Positions 33,571 to 43,189 of a stretch of 64,000 nt of DNA are shown here, piece by piece. The translations under genes were made by a program, and so were the position numbers. How positions within the stretch are numbered: position 1 is the stretch's first letter; each line of letters starts with the position of its first letter. The notes beneath the pieces were generated by a model, which saw only the letters and a list, made by a program, of their open reading frames with translations, had not been told where the DNA came from and ran no database searches. This DNA is from Megaustenia siamemsis (taxonomy: Eukaryota; Mollusca; Gastropoda; Stylommatophora; Ariophantidae): positions 105,676,779 to 105,740,778 of the forward strand of contig JAVIAB010000092.1 in NCBI GenBank assembly GCA_032433765.1. The letters are read 5' to 3'.

Positions 33571-34239
33571 GAACTGTGGAACAGGCCAACATCAGTAATG
33601 ATAACTAACACTGAAAACGACCATTTGTCACAGTTAACATTTCTCATCGTTCAAAATACTAATTTGTATTGCATTCAGTTAGAATAAGTTATTACTGTAA
33701 TGCATGATGGTCTTTATTGCGGACGAATCATCATAATTCTTTTTTTAAATTTATGAACCAACCACTTCCTTTCCTGAACTAATTACCGCTCCCCTTTTAT
33801 TTCATGAATTAATTCTGGCAACTTTCTAAGTTTCGTAAACCAATCATGTCAGTTCTCAAGGGTCCATAATCTTACCTTTGTCGGTTTTTTTTTCTGCTTT
33901 AATAACGTTACCCTCATAGCTCCATTGATTGCATAATGTTTTCTCGATCGCCTCACTGGTTGTAATAAATCATCCTGATTAAGCCTTTGATTCCATAAAC
34001 CCACCTCATCCCTGTCTTAATTCCCCAATTTGCGAAAAGTAGTCGACAGACTTAAAATCAGTCACTAATCACGACAGGACATTAATATTTACGTCTCTTC
34101 AAAAATAGCAGAGGTAGGTAGTCTCATCTACTGCCATTTAACGTTTCTTTATTCAAATAAAATAAGTCATCCAAGTCCTTCCATTTTCTTCCACATAGTA
34201 AACCTGACACCCAGAAGGAAACAATGTGGTCGTTCATAG
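33571..34239. other. No gene recognised
   Basis: AT-rich with loosely repeated words such as CATGAATTAAT and TTCCATAAACCCA; no supported feature. Confidence 0.4.
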
Positions 34240-34329
34240 AGACCACTGATTTAAAGAAATCATAGAAACATGTTATTGATCGCTACATTTTCTGAAGCCA
34301 CGCCATGACTACTGATTTAAAGAAATCAT

Positions 34330-34721
34330 CATCATCATCATGTACCATACCGGTTGGCGTAGGCGGTTAGCGGGGTAGAGTTCTGCTCATACCAAAGGAG
34401 AAGTAAGACGTCTCCCTTCCTCCACTAGTCTTCGGGACACCCTTGGGCGAGGTGGAGCTCCCGTTTAGCCCCCCTATCAGGGTTATGTGAAGCCATTGGA
34501 GCAGGTGGTGGATGGTGTTGTGGGAGCAGCCGACAAGTAGTGCCGGTTATGGTCCCCACAACGCGATGGCAGTCAGAGGATCTCATGTATGAAGTCAAAG
34601 TTTCAGAATGTGTTAGGTCAAAGGAAGGAAATATAATAATTGGACAGGAGAAGACAATAGAAAGATGGACAGAATATATCAGTCAACTCTATGATGATGA
34701 AAGACCAGAGTTAAACAATTC
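34330..34721. mobile_element. Composite LINE insertion, possibly 5'-inverted (twin-primed)
   Basis: The left end, minus oriented, is an L-B 3' terminus: (ATC)n then ATGTACCATACCGG..GGCGTAGGCG, as at 52063-52100. The right part is plus oriented and encodes an N-terminal RT-region segment, VSECVRSKEGNIIIGQEKTI and ERWTEYISQLYDDERPE. The whole is bounded by AAAGAAATCAT at 34319-34329 and 34722-34732, a perfect 11-bp duplication. One insertion with opposite-facing halves fits twin priming or a chimeric transcript. Confidence 0.7.
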
Positions 34722-34813
34722 AAAGAAATCATAAATATTTTATAGATCGATACATTTTCTGAAGCCACACCATGACTACTGATTTAAAGAAATCATAGAA
34801 ACATATTATGTCT

Positions 34814-34978
34814 TATGGACGAGACTCTCAATCTTTGCAAGGGAGGTGATGGCCACTGTTGTTGCTTCTCCCCTCAGTGTCCTTTTTTACCGTTTCTGGG
34901 GTCGGCCTCTTTTGCTTTTATTCTCTGATTCTCAAATGAGAGCTTACTTTGATATTCTCTTGTTGTCTCTTCTCATCT
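34814..34978 (-). mobile_element. L-C retrotransposon 3' fragment
   Basis: Reverse complement of the L-C segment at 36760-36930: GAGACTCTCAATCTTTGCAA, GGAGGTGATGGCCACTGTTG, CTTTTATTCTCTGATTCTCA. Truncated at both ends. Confidence 0.85.
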
Positions 34979-35030
34979 GCATTTTCTGAAGCCAGGCTAT
35001 CACTACTAATTTTTTAAATATTCACTGAAA

Positions 35031-35732
35031 CATTTTAAACAAAGATTCTCACCCCTAATATTTCACAAGCATTATTCTAACGCTCGCCCCTTTTTCAACA
35101 CGACTTCCAGAGCACACTAAAACGCATCCTTGAGGGGGGGGGGGGGGACATGTCACGCTACTCCCCCCTTTATGTTCCTAACGAAATGGTGTACGATATT
35201 TTCCACATCTGATATTTGTAAGAACTTGTTTTTTGCCCCAGTAAGGACAAGTATATTCGTACGGGAAATGTTGCAAGATCCAAGGGCGTGGTCAAAACCA
35301 CATTACAGGAAACAGTGGAGGGTGAGAGCCATAGAAGTAGACAAAGAAGAGAATGAATTAATGTCAGACTGAAAGGGATTAGGGTGGGAGGGGGGTGGGG
35401 GGAGATACGACATTTGAACAAACTCAGGAATTGTCACAGAGAGGGAACCAATAGAGAAATCATTATGTTGTGTTCAACAATATAACTAGAGGATCAGTCA
35501 GGTTTGAAGACGTTTTAGACAACATGACATACCCAACTGTACTCATGTTGCAAATGTCACACATTATTAAACTTTAGGTCTCAAATAATGCAAATGACAT
35601 GACAATTCTAACTCCTCTTCCCTCCACTCCTACCCAAATAGCAGGGGGGGGGGGACTCTCCATGCCCTCATTTATCTAGATTCTGGCGTGGGGGGGTTGA
35701 GGGAGATTTCTGTAGTTAAAAAAAAAAAAATA
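35031..35732. other. No gene; poly-G tracts
   Basis: Contains G-runs near 35136-35148, 35384-35401 and 35645-35654. Overlapping frames at 35130-35421 on both strands are not recognisable. Confidence 0.5.
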
Positions 35733-35965
35733 GTGTCCCGTGTCACGCCACGTGACGCATACCGAATATGGTGTTAGTGACCATAATTTGAACAGATCTT
35801 CAGCATATGATTTTTGGGGTAATGTGGTCGGTATTACGCCCGTGCCGCTTTAATTTCCCATTTTAAGAAGCCGGTACCCATTAAAAGCTGGCTGAACCTG
35901 GAAGCTGTCAATCAGGATCGAAACCGACCTCTTGTCCTTTGTAGTCCAGTCACTAACCACTGAAG
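35733..35965 (-). mobile_element. SINE B copy, head degraded
   Basis: Contains GTCACGCCACGTGACGCATA, GGTCGGTATTACGCCCGTGC, GGTACCCATTAAAAGC, GATCGAAACCGACC (degraded B-box) and CACTAACCACTGA. The first ~15 bases of the head are lost. Confidence 0.85.
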
Positions 35966-36111
35966 AGATTTATGTGGTGCTGGAAAATACAAATCACATA
36001 CACAATGCAGTCACTACAATCTGTTCAGATAAAACAATTTTTCTTTGCCCATAATGTTTCAATTACTAAGCATAAACACAATGCTCATCATTTTCAAATA
36101 AACTGTACTTG

Positions 36112-36415
36112 GCAAGACGCCGACCTCGAGACAGAAATGTTATGGGTTCAATCCCTTCTGTACCAGTTGAAATTTTTTTTTATGATTTCTCTCTGCGGTA
36201 ACCACCCCTGGTCTCAGCAGCGAGGCCCGGCTTGAAACGTCAATTACTCATGGACGGAAAAAAAATATGAGCACCACTGAAGAAGAAGGAGTTATGTGCG
36301 GCGAGTGACGCCTGTGTGTATACGGCTGCCAAGGAAAAACGGATTAACACGCAAAATTCAGTTCCTAGTCTCTAGGGACTTCGTCAGAAGCAAAAAACTG
36401 GCGAACGCAAAAAAA
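36112..36415 (+). mobile_element. SINE C copy
   Basis: GGCAAGACGCCGACCTCGAG, B-box-like GGGTTCAATCCC, GATTTCTCTCTGCGGTAACC, GAGGCCCGGCTTGAAACG, CTCTAGGGACTTCG, ACTGGCGAACGC then A-rich tail. Its 3' end lies beside the L-C fragment starting at 36421. Confidence 0.88.
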
Positions 36416-36536
36416 CAAATATATTATCTACCGTTACTTATACGTGCAAACGCTGGAAAACTAAAGACATAGAAAATGCATTAGATGCATTCGAAAACAA
36501 ATGCTGTAGAAAAATACTTCGTATACTATGGAATTC

Positions 36537-36673
36537 TTCCTCTTCTTCTTCTGCGATAATGGCTCATTCAGAGTAGGATTCGGGACTTTCTTATGAAGGC
36601 AGCTGTCTGTTTAAGCGATTCGGTTGCCCCGTGTAGTTTCTCTTCCAGGGAGGTGGGTGTGGGCCGCATGAAT
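36537..36673 (-). mobile_element. R1 repeat inserted in L-C
   Basis: Shares CTTATGAAGGCAGCTGTCTG and TTTAAGCGATTCGGTTGCCC with 47653-47745. On the minus strand it ends in a GAAGAAGAAGAGGAA tail and reads ESLKQTAAFIRKSRILL, looking like a LINE C-terminus. Family unknown. Confidence 0.65.
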
Positions 36674-37044
36674 GAATTCAAGACTAGTGCAGAAATAAAA
36701 GAAATGAGAAAGCATCTAAAATACCATCTATATTCAAGAGAAGTAGGTGATCATATGTTGGGCATGTGATGAGAAGAGACAACAAGAGAATATCAAAGTA
36801 AGCTCTCATTTGTGAATCAGAGAATAAAAGCAAAAGAGGCCGGCCACAGATACGGTAAAAAAGGATATTGAGGGGAGAAGCAACAACAGTGGCCATCACC
36901 TCCCTTGCAGAGATTGAGAGTCTCGCCCATAAGACAGTATCTTGTGGCGAGATACAATGCCGATCATGTATACAGTCTGACACTTGATAACAAAGATCAT
37001 TGAATATGGAAAAGTTAAGGATGTCTGCCTTATATGCAGTCTTC

Positions 37045-37496
37045 CTGTGGCAAAAATATGGCAGACCACCGTAAAAGAGATTGGAGCCTCATTACGTAAA
37101 ATTCCAAAGAAAGCCATGGAGAACAGAAAATTGAAGCCTTTGAAAATGGATTTAGAGAATAGATAGAATTGGATGGAAAGAAAAGAAAACAAACGATGAA
37201 GTTTTAAAACAACTAAAAATGAAGAGAGAACTACTAAACACAATTCAAACAAGACAAATGAAATTTTTGTGGCATGTTAAAAGACACAACGGCCTAATAA
37301 AAGTAATATTGGAAGGAAAAATACAAGGTAAAAGAGGCAAAGGTAGACCAAGACTAACATGGACGAGTAACATCAAAAGATATAAAACATAACAGAAGTC
37401 AGCCTATCTGCACCATCAAAGCGAGAGAGCGTGGAATGGCGCTCTATGAAAGCCAACCTTCGATGTGGGGACGGCACTCCATGATGATGATGATGA
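37045..37496 (+). mobile_element. L-A retrotransposon, internally deleted, nested in L-C
   Basis: The left ~90 bases (ATATGGCAGACCACCGTAAA ...) match no other L-A copy here and may come from a more 5' part of L-A; they jump at about 37122 to ACAGAAAATTGAAGCCTTTG, the post-RT region, and run to a (GAT)n tail. Flanked by ATGCAGTCTTC at 37034-37044 and 37496-37506, a perfect target duplication, so the whole segment inserted as one unit. Confidence 0.85.
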
Positions 37497-37540
37497 TGCA
37501 GTCTTCGGGGTAAAAGAACAGTATACCAAAATACGACTCT

Positions 37541-38029
37541 AATATTTTTTTTTATGAACCCATATTATATGTACGTCCCCTAATATGTCAAATAGCAAGG
37601 GGTCAAGGCAAAGAAAAGCATAACAATTCGAAGCTGCAGTAAAGCTGATTGTAAAGGAGGAATGAGAAAAATATATAACAAATTATACGGTTAAAGTTCT
37701 CCGTAATTAATGGACGACACAAATTTGTACGACGTTTCGGCTTAAAGTGCCTTCAGCAGAAACAACAAACTATACACTCAAAGGACAACACACACAATCA
37801 GGTATGTAAGTAAATAAAACTAGCCCTAGTTAACTTTTTACTAGTCGACTGTACCATTTTGGTGCGGATTTACGAGGGAATGAAAAGGTGTTTTCTTTTG
37901 TTATATATTCAGCATTTTCATCACCGCAAATACTGAATTTGTTATATATTGAATTTATATCAGTCATACACTACATAATAACAGTCATACATTACAATCA
38001 GCAATATACTACAGATTATTTGTAATAGT
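37541..38029. other. No gene; Penelope-like word at 37730-37800
   Basis: GACGTTTCGGCTTAAAGTGC, CTTCAGCAGAAACAACAAAC resembles 8938-8980. Otherwise AT-rich with CAGTCATACA repeats at about 37960-37995. Confidence 0.4.
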
Positions 38030-38340
38030 GGGCCTCGGTAGCTTAGTTGGGAAAACCACCCGGCTAGGCTACCGATGTTCGGACAACCCGTGTTCGATTC
38101 CCGCTGGAAGCAGTGTGAGTTGTACTCGTGGTTGGGAAACAAATACCCCCCCCCCCCCCATGGTCGACCCAACCGCTGGCAGAAATGGGTACCAGGGTGT
38201 AGTACTCTGGGAAGGTGAGGAGTGTCGCATCGTGAGTTTCGATGCTTGAAGCGACACTGTCCAGAAGTCTCCGAACACTTCTGGATATGCTGTCGAGCAC
38301 ATATGGGTGAAAACTCGCGTGCTAAGACGTCGTTTCAAGT
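38030..38340 (+). mobile_element. SINE A, full length
   Basis: GGGCCTCGGTAGCTTAGTTG (A-box TAGCTTAGTTGG), B-box TGTTCGATTCCCGC, CCAACCGCTGGCAGAAATGG, GTACCAGGGTGTAGTACTCTG, GGAAGGTGAGGAGTGTCGC and AAAACTCGCGTGCTAAGACG. A poly-C run at 38149-38158 lies at the site of poly-A in the 2.7-kb copy. Confidence 0.9.
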
Positions 38341-38938
38341 CCCATGCTTGACCTTTATCTGTAAATAAACACTCGCTTCAGTCTGCAAGCTGTCAAATTG
38401 GATTCCCTACTTCTTCTGCTTCAGTCACGTGATCATTCGAACTTGACTCTTTGTGCTGCTTCACGATGGAGGGCTAAGACCAACATCACGACACACGATG
38501 AGCTCTTAGAATTTTCAGTATTCGTATATGCGTGTCATGTCTCCTGATTTTATCCGTAAGCATGCGCCGTGGCTGACACACTCCGTCTTCGACAGTTTGG
38601 ATCTTAGTTTGGCGTCGTTATCCTTTCCGTAGGGTGGATGTCGGTCAGGTCTATGGGGTCTACCCCGCCCGTAATTTCTGTCTGGATGCTTTGTCCTTTC
38701 CTTCTGCCAATTGTAACTGCTAAGCAGTAGTTGTTTGTTGTCCAGTGTGTTGTTTCTCGTGGATAGAGCTTTGATAGCGGCTCTTACTCGCGTGCCTTAT
38801 ATCGGCGTTGGACATACGAGATGTTTGTTAACGGATGCAATAGTTCTACTTGTTGTACCCACCCCGTCTTGGACTCCCCATGTCTAACGATCTTTGTTTT
38901 CAAGCGTCAGACCATACACGTGACCCCTGGTATATATA
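38341..38938. other. No gene recognised; left flank of a transposon
   Basis: Less AT-rich than average. Frames are short and unrecognised. It ends in TATATATA at the transposon terminus. Confidence 0.4.
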
Positions 38939-40252
38939 GGGTGTCTCTTTAATGACTGTGCATTTTTTGTTGTTGAAATAATTACGCACCTAAATTTTAT
39001 CTATGTATGACGTAATAGTTCAAGCACCATTTACGTGTTCATTTAATCATCACTGCTACATGATAGATCTGGCTTACAATGGTGTTAACGATTGAAGAAA
39101 GAGTATTTATAGTGGAGCATGTGTTCCGTAACGGCGGCAAGTATTCGAATGGGGTTGTTGAACAATTTGTGAATAGATTTCCTGATACACCAGTGCCTCA
39201 TCGAAATACTGTGAGTAATTTAATAATCAAATTTCAAAACACCGGTAGTGTACATGATGTTAGCCGTCCTGGTAGACCATCTGTTCTTGAAGTAACATCT
39301 CTCAACATCCAGGACAGCATTCTAATGAGTCCTGGCAAATCAATAAGAAAGCTGGCTCAACAAGTACACAAATCAAGCAGTACTGTTCATAGAGTTCTGA
39401 AAAAAAATTAAAGTTACATCCGTACAAATTTTCCGTCGTTCCTCAATTAAAAGAATTAGATCACCAATCCAGAATTAATTATTGTATGTGGTTTGAGAAT
39501 TTTCTAGCCCAAGAAGGTGAGGAAATCCTTGATTTCACTTTCTTCACAGATTAAGCATGGTTCCATTTGTCTGGGTACGTGAATAGGCAGAATGATCGTC
39601 TTTGGAGTGATGAAAATCCACATGCATTGCACCCAGTGCCTCTCCACGATCAGAAAGTAGGAGTGTGGTGTGCAATGAGTCGTCAGCGGATAATCGGCCC
39701 AATTTTCTTCTATGACACAATAAATTCAGAAAGATACAGGATTAACATACTGGAGCGATTCGTAACCCAACTTTCTGAGCCAGAAATTGAAAAAGCTTGG
39801 TTTCAACAAGATGGCGCAACTGCTCACACTGCTGTAAAATCACTGGAATTTTTATATGAAATTTTTGCTAATCGTATAATCTGTCGCGGAATTTGGCCTG
39901 CACGGTCTCCTGATCTTACTCCCATGGACTACTATCTCTGGGGTGAACTGAAAGGAAAAGTGTACGAAAACAATCCCCACACACTCGATGAGCTGCAGGT
40001 TTCAATCGCTAACAACATTAATAATGTTACACAGCCCATACTGCGTAAGGTTTTTGACAATATGAAAAAACGTATCAACATTTGCCAACTAAAACGTGGT
40101 GGATATTTCGAATACCTTTTGTGAATAGTGATGTTATATGTTTAACTTTACCGAAAAAGGAACAAGCTACAGCAGTACATGATGCGTGATTTACATAAAT
40201 AAATTGGAACAACTAGATTTTCAAATAATGCACAGTCATTAAAGAAACACCC
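38939..40252 (+). mobile_element. Tc1/mariner-superfamily transposon, copy 1
   Basis: Terminal inverted repeats at 38939-38964 and 40227-40252 match over 26 bases with one difference; both contain CTTTAATGACTGTGCATT. TATATATA precedes the left end. Length is 1.3 kb with one broken transposase gene. A second, diverged element starts at once on the right. TA-site insertion is expected for the superfamily. Confidence 0.9.
39079..40124 (+). pseudogene. Transposase copy 1, one frameshift and one stop
   Basis: The N-terminus MVLTIEERVFIVEHVFRNGG resembles the DUF4817-type leader found with helix-turn-helix transposases (from memory), followed by SRPGRPSVLEV and SSSTVHRVLKK. At about 39400 an A-run is one base short; the frame then continues PYKFSVVPQL, NYCMWFENFL, FFTD*AWFHLSGYVN, where TAA at 39551-39553 replaces the Glu codon of copy 2. 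Then VGVWCAMSRQRIIGPIFF, WFQQDGATAHT and RGIWPARSPDLTPMDYYLWG. The three catalytic Asp (FTD, QQD, PMD) are all kept. By count 38 residues separate the second and third Asp, unlike mariner's 34. It ends at 40122-40124. Confidence 0.88.
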
Positions 40253-40254
40253 AC

Positions 40255-41115
40255 CGATCTGGAAGACCTTCAATTTCACAAGACCAAATTATGGAACTCC
40301 AAGACAGAATTACAATGAGTCCAAATGCATCTTTAAACCACTTGTCTCAACAGGTGCAAATATCTAAGAGTTCTGTTCACAAGGTTTTAAGAAGTGAACT
40401 ACACTATCGTCCATACAAATTAACTGAAGTGTCTCAACTCCAAGTAAGAGATTATGAATCCCGTTTAAACTACTGCATGTGGTTTCAGAATTTTATTTAT
40501 GAACATGGCGCTGCCATCCTTGACGTCACTTTTTTCACTGATGAGGCCTGGTTTCATTTATCCGGTTATGTGAACAGTCAGAACAATCGGCTGTGGAGCA
40601 GTGAAAACCCCCATGAATTTTATCAAGTGCCGCTTTACGATCAAAAAGTCGGAGTGTGGTGCGCTATAAGTCGTATGCGGATAATAGGACCTATATTTTT
40701 TAATGAAACAATAAATGCAGAACGTTACCGTACTTTAATTCTGGAACCGTTCATAGCACACCTTACAGAACGGGAAATTATGGAATCCTGGTTTCAGCAG
40801 GATGGAGCAACAGCACACACAGCCACAACAACACTCAATTATTTAGAAAGCATATTTGCAAATCGCATTATTTCACGTGGAATCTGGCCTGCTCGTTCAC
40901 CAGATCTAACACCCCCAGGTTATTATCTGTGGGGGGCATTGAAGGGGAAAGTTTATGAAAATAATCCGCAGACAATTAATGACCTAAAGACTGAAATAGT
41001 AGACAAGATTAAACAAATATCACCAGACATTATTCTGAAGGTTTTCGCAAATATGGAAAGACGAATCACGACATGTCTTGAGGCCCGTGGTGGACATTTT
41101 CAACATATGCTTTAG
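40255..41115 (+). pseudogene. Transposase copy 2, open but lacking N-terminus and third Asp
   Basis: Open from the truncation point to the TAG at 41113-41115. RSGRPSIS and SKSSVHKVLRSELHYRPYKL form the end of the DNA-binding part; then LNYCMWFQNF, TFFTDEAWFHLSGYVN (first Asp), GVWCAISRMRIIGPIFF, WFQQDGATAHT (second Asp) and GIWPARSPDLTPPGYYLWG, where the third catalytic Asp is Gly. The helix-turn-helix N-terminus is missing. There is no frameshift, but it cannot be a working enzyme. Related to copy 1 along its length with many differences, so a separate older lineage. Confidence 0.88.
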
Positions 41116-41217
41116 GCACTTTATTGTGTTAATACCAACATTACCCATTATAAGCTCGCCGATAGCAGTCAAGTATATTTGAATATTTTACAATTTGTGT
41201 GACGCATTAGTTAACCG

Positions 41218-41586
41218 GGGTGTCCGGTTAGCGCAATCGATAGGCGGTTGGCTTACCACGGCAACAGCCGGGGTTCGTACCCTGGCGAGGACACCTGGGT
41301 TTTACTAATTCCCTAAAAATTAGTGGGAGCCGCGATAGCTCAGTGGTTAGTGAACTGGACTACTACGGACAAGGGGTAGGGTTCGATCCCAACCGACGGC
41401 TCCGGGTTCACCCAGCCTTAAATGGGTACCAGATTTTTTCTGGGAAAGTAAAGCAGCACGGGCGTAATACCGACCACATTACCCCAAAAGTCATGTGCTG
41501 AAGGTCTGTAAAATATAGGGTCACTAACACCATATTTCCCTATACGCCACTTGGCGTGACGGGGGGTACCTTTACTTTACTTTTTT
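41218..41586 (+). mobile_element. Composite SINE: tRNA-like unit plus SINE B, shared target duplication
   Basis: Flanked by ATTAGTTAACCG at 41206-41217 and 41587-41598, a perfect 12-bp duplication. Inside: a tRNA-like head (41219-41295), a short linker TGGGTTTTACTAATTCCC, then a full SINE B (41330-41582) with GGTTCGATCCCAACC and CTATACGCCACTTGGCGTG. One duplication around both parts suggests a dimeric element that inserted once into transposon copy 2. Confidence 0.85.
41219..41295 (+). other. tRNA-like fold, degenerate
   Basis: Ends GGTGTCC and GGACACC pair over 7 bp; the T-arm CCGGG-TTCGTAC-CCTGG pairs; the A-box TAGCGCAATCG is good; the B-box GGTTCGTACCC has T for the conserved A. The anticodon arm (GTTG/CAAC) has an oversized loop. 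More likely a SINE head or tRNA pseudogene than a working tRNA. Confidence 0.65.
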
Positions 41587-41672
41587 ATTAGTTAACCGCA
41601 TTTCTGGTGACGTTTTTCTTCCGAGAGTAGAAATTCACTGCACTGCGACTTTAAAAACACCCTGTACTATAA

Positions 41673-42420
41673 CAATTAGGGAAGGTGATAAAAACGTCGA
41701 GGAAGAACACAATATCACATTCTAAACAATCCTTCCTTTCTAAATACATCTACCATATATCATGAAAAAAGCACTGTACACTTCTACGGCGTTTAGCTGT
41801 GTTAGGTAGGAGGATGTTGTGCATTTTTCTTTTTACCATTTGTTGTTTTAAAACATCATCCTCCTACCGTTAAAGATGCAACAGTTAGTTGCTTACATGC
41901 ATTAACAACATAAACAGAAACTATATACTTGAATACGTAATAAGAATATTGTACTTCTTGAGATCAGATTAACAAAGCCGCATAGAGGGTTTGTTATTCA
42001 TGCAAAGAATGAGGGTTCGATATGCGTCTTCCCTGCTGATGCAATTATCGAAAGAAGGTACCTGGTCTTTTGATCTGGGAATGAAAGGCATTCATGGAGA
42101 GAACTTTGTGCCGCGCTTCCTTTAAAAGATATGCCTAGCAGGTTGTAAGCCCTGCACACAACTCATCAACAACAGTAGCTGGATACCTTTACTTGTTAAT
42201 TTAATGAAGGAGCAATATTAAATGCGAATAAAATAGGAATAGCAGAAAAAAGAAAATGTTGAATATCAAATAAGTAGCAGAAATAAGATAGAGTTGAACA
42301 TACATGTTATAGTAGTAGCAAAAAAAAAAAGGTGAACAAAATTCCTTATATAAGAAAAACAGATATATTAATATTACTCAGCGGTGTAAAACTTCAAATA
42401 AAGGTAGGTTTGCTGACCTT
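41673..42420. other. No gene recognised
   Basis: AT-rich; CCTCCTACC words facing each other at about 41803 and 41860 are the only pattern seen. Confidence 0.45.
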
Positions 42421-42690
42421 CTCCTGCCTATTCTTCTTCCCAATTTCCTCGTCTTCTTCTCCTTTTTCCTCTTCTTCTTCCCCTTTTCCTCTTCTTCTTC
42501 CCCTTTTCCTCTTCTTCTTCTTCCCCCTTTCCTCTTCTTCTTCCCCCTTTCCTCTTCTCTTCCCCTTTTCCTCTTCTTCTTCTTCCCCTTTTCCTCTTCT
42601 TCTTCCCCTTTTCCTCTTCTTCTTCTTCCCCTTTTCCTCTTCCTCTTTTCCTCTTCTTCTTCCCCTTTTCCTCTTCTTTATTGCTCTTTG
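42421..42690. repeat. Pyrimidine minisatellite, CTTCTTCTTCCCCTTTTCCT
   Basis: About 14 variable units of 18-21 bp. It abuts an L-F relic at the same end where other L-F copies have a CTTCTTCTT..CTTTCC tail (minus orientation), so it probably grew from that tail. The 121-codon serine-rich frame is a repeat translation. Confidence 0.85.
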
Positions 42691-42699
42691 TGATTAGCC

Positions 42700-43020
42700 A
42701 CTTCAGCAGTCAAGTTTCCGAGTGGTTCTAGTATCCCCGCTTTCCATCTTGATTTTCTTCGAAAACGCTCACTCGATCTGTTTTTTTTTTGTAGTGTTTG
42801 TAGAAAGCTATATAGATTGGGGTTTGTTGTTTCTGTATTGTCACGTGGCTAAAAACTTTTCATTTGTTGTTTAATTATTCTTCAGTGAGGGACAGTCCCG
42901 AACTGTATTTTTATTTTTTAGTTCTTAGCTTCCAGTTTAGTCTCTTGAGCTGACTCCCTTAATAAATGAGACCAGACATATTTCATTCACTTCGGTGGTA
43001 TTTATCGTATTGATTGTTGC
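42700..43020 (-). mobile_element. L-F retrotransposon relic
   Basis: GTATTGTCACGTGGCTAAAA, CTTTTCATTTGTTG, CATTCACTTCGGTGG match the order of words in 2546-3290 and 58725-59160. Non-coding. Confidence 0.6.
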
Positions 43021-43189
43021 AGAATCTAGCGTTGAAGGAACAACGTCGTGATGTGTCGAAGAACTCTCTGTTACCTTCCCTTGTGTGTTATTTGTTCATT
43101 TGTTGGCCAATAAAGATACTATTTAACGAAAGTCCATATAAATATAACACATTATATAAGTATATATATATTTGTATGTATGTCTTGTT

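Larger units (their letters stand above)
34240..35030. repeat. Spaced ~60-bp repeat interrupted by two retro-insertions
   Basis: A unit with CATTTTCTGAAGCCA, CCATGACTACTGATTT and AAAGAAATCATAGAAACAT occurs at about 34252-34325, 34750-34810 and 34978-35025. LINE-derived pieces sit between the units. Confidence 0.7.
36421..37540 (+). mobile_element. L-C retrotransposon fragment with two insertions in it
   Basis: CTTATACGTGCAAACGCTGG and GCATTCGAAAACAAATGCTG match the L-C copy at 4110-4190. After an R1 insertion (36537-36673) it resumes with GAATTCAAGACTAGTGCAG, TGTTGGGCATGTGATGAGAA, GCAGAGATTGAGAGTCTCGC and TTGTGGCGAGATACAATGCC, then GTCTGACACTTGATAACAAA. The last part contains once the segment that forms the 55-bp satellite at 54361-57715. 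L-A is inserted at 37045-37496, and the L-C tail resumes at 37507. Confidence 0.85.
40253..41672 (+). mobile_element. Tc1/mariner-superfamily transposon, copy 2, 5'-deleted
   Basis: Begins in mid-gene directly at the end of copy 1 and runs to a terminus near 41651-41672 (TTTAAAAACACCCTGTA, then TATA), which resembles the copy-1 terminal repeat. Its 3' untranslated part was interrupted by a composite SINE (41218-41586). The N-terminal third and left terminus are absent from the window. Confidence 0.75.

Noticed and set aside
41219..41295. Functional tRNA gene
   Set aside because: Acceptor and T arms pair, but the anticodon arm has an oversized loop and the B-box has a substitution; it is joined to a SINE.
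42332..42697. 121-codon Ser/Phe-rich frame
   Set aside because: Translation of the pyrimidine minisatellite.
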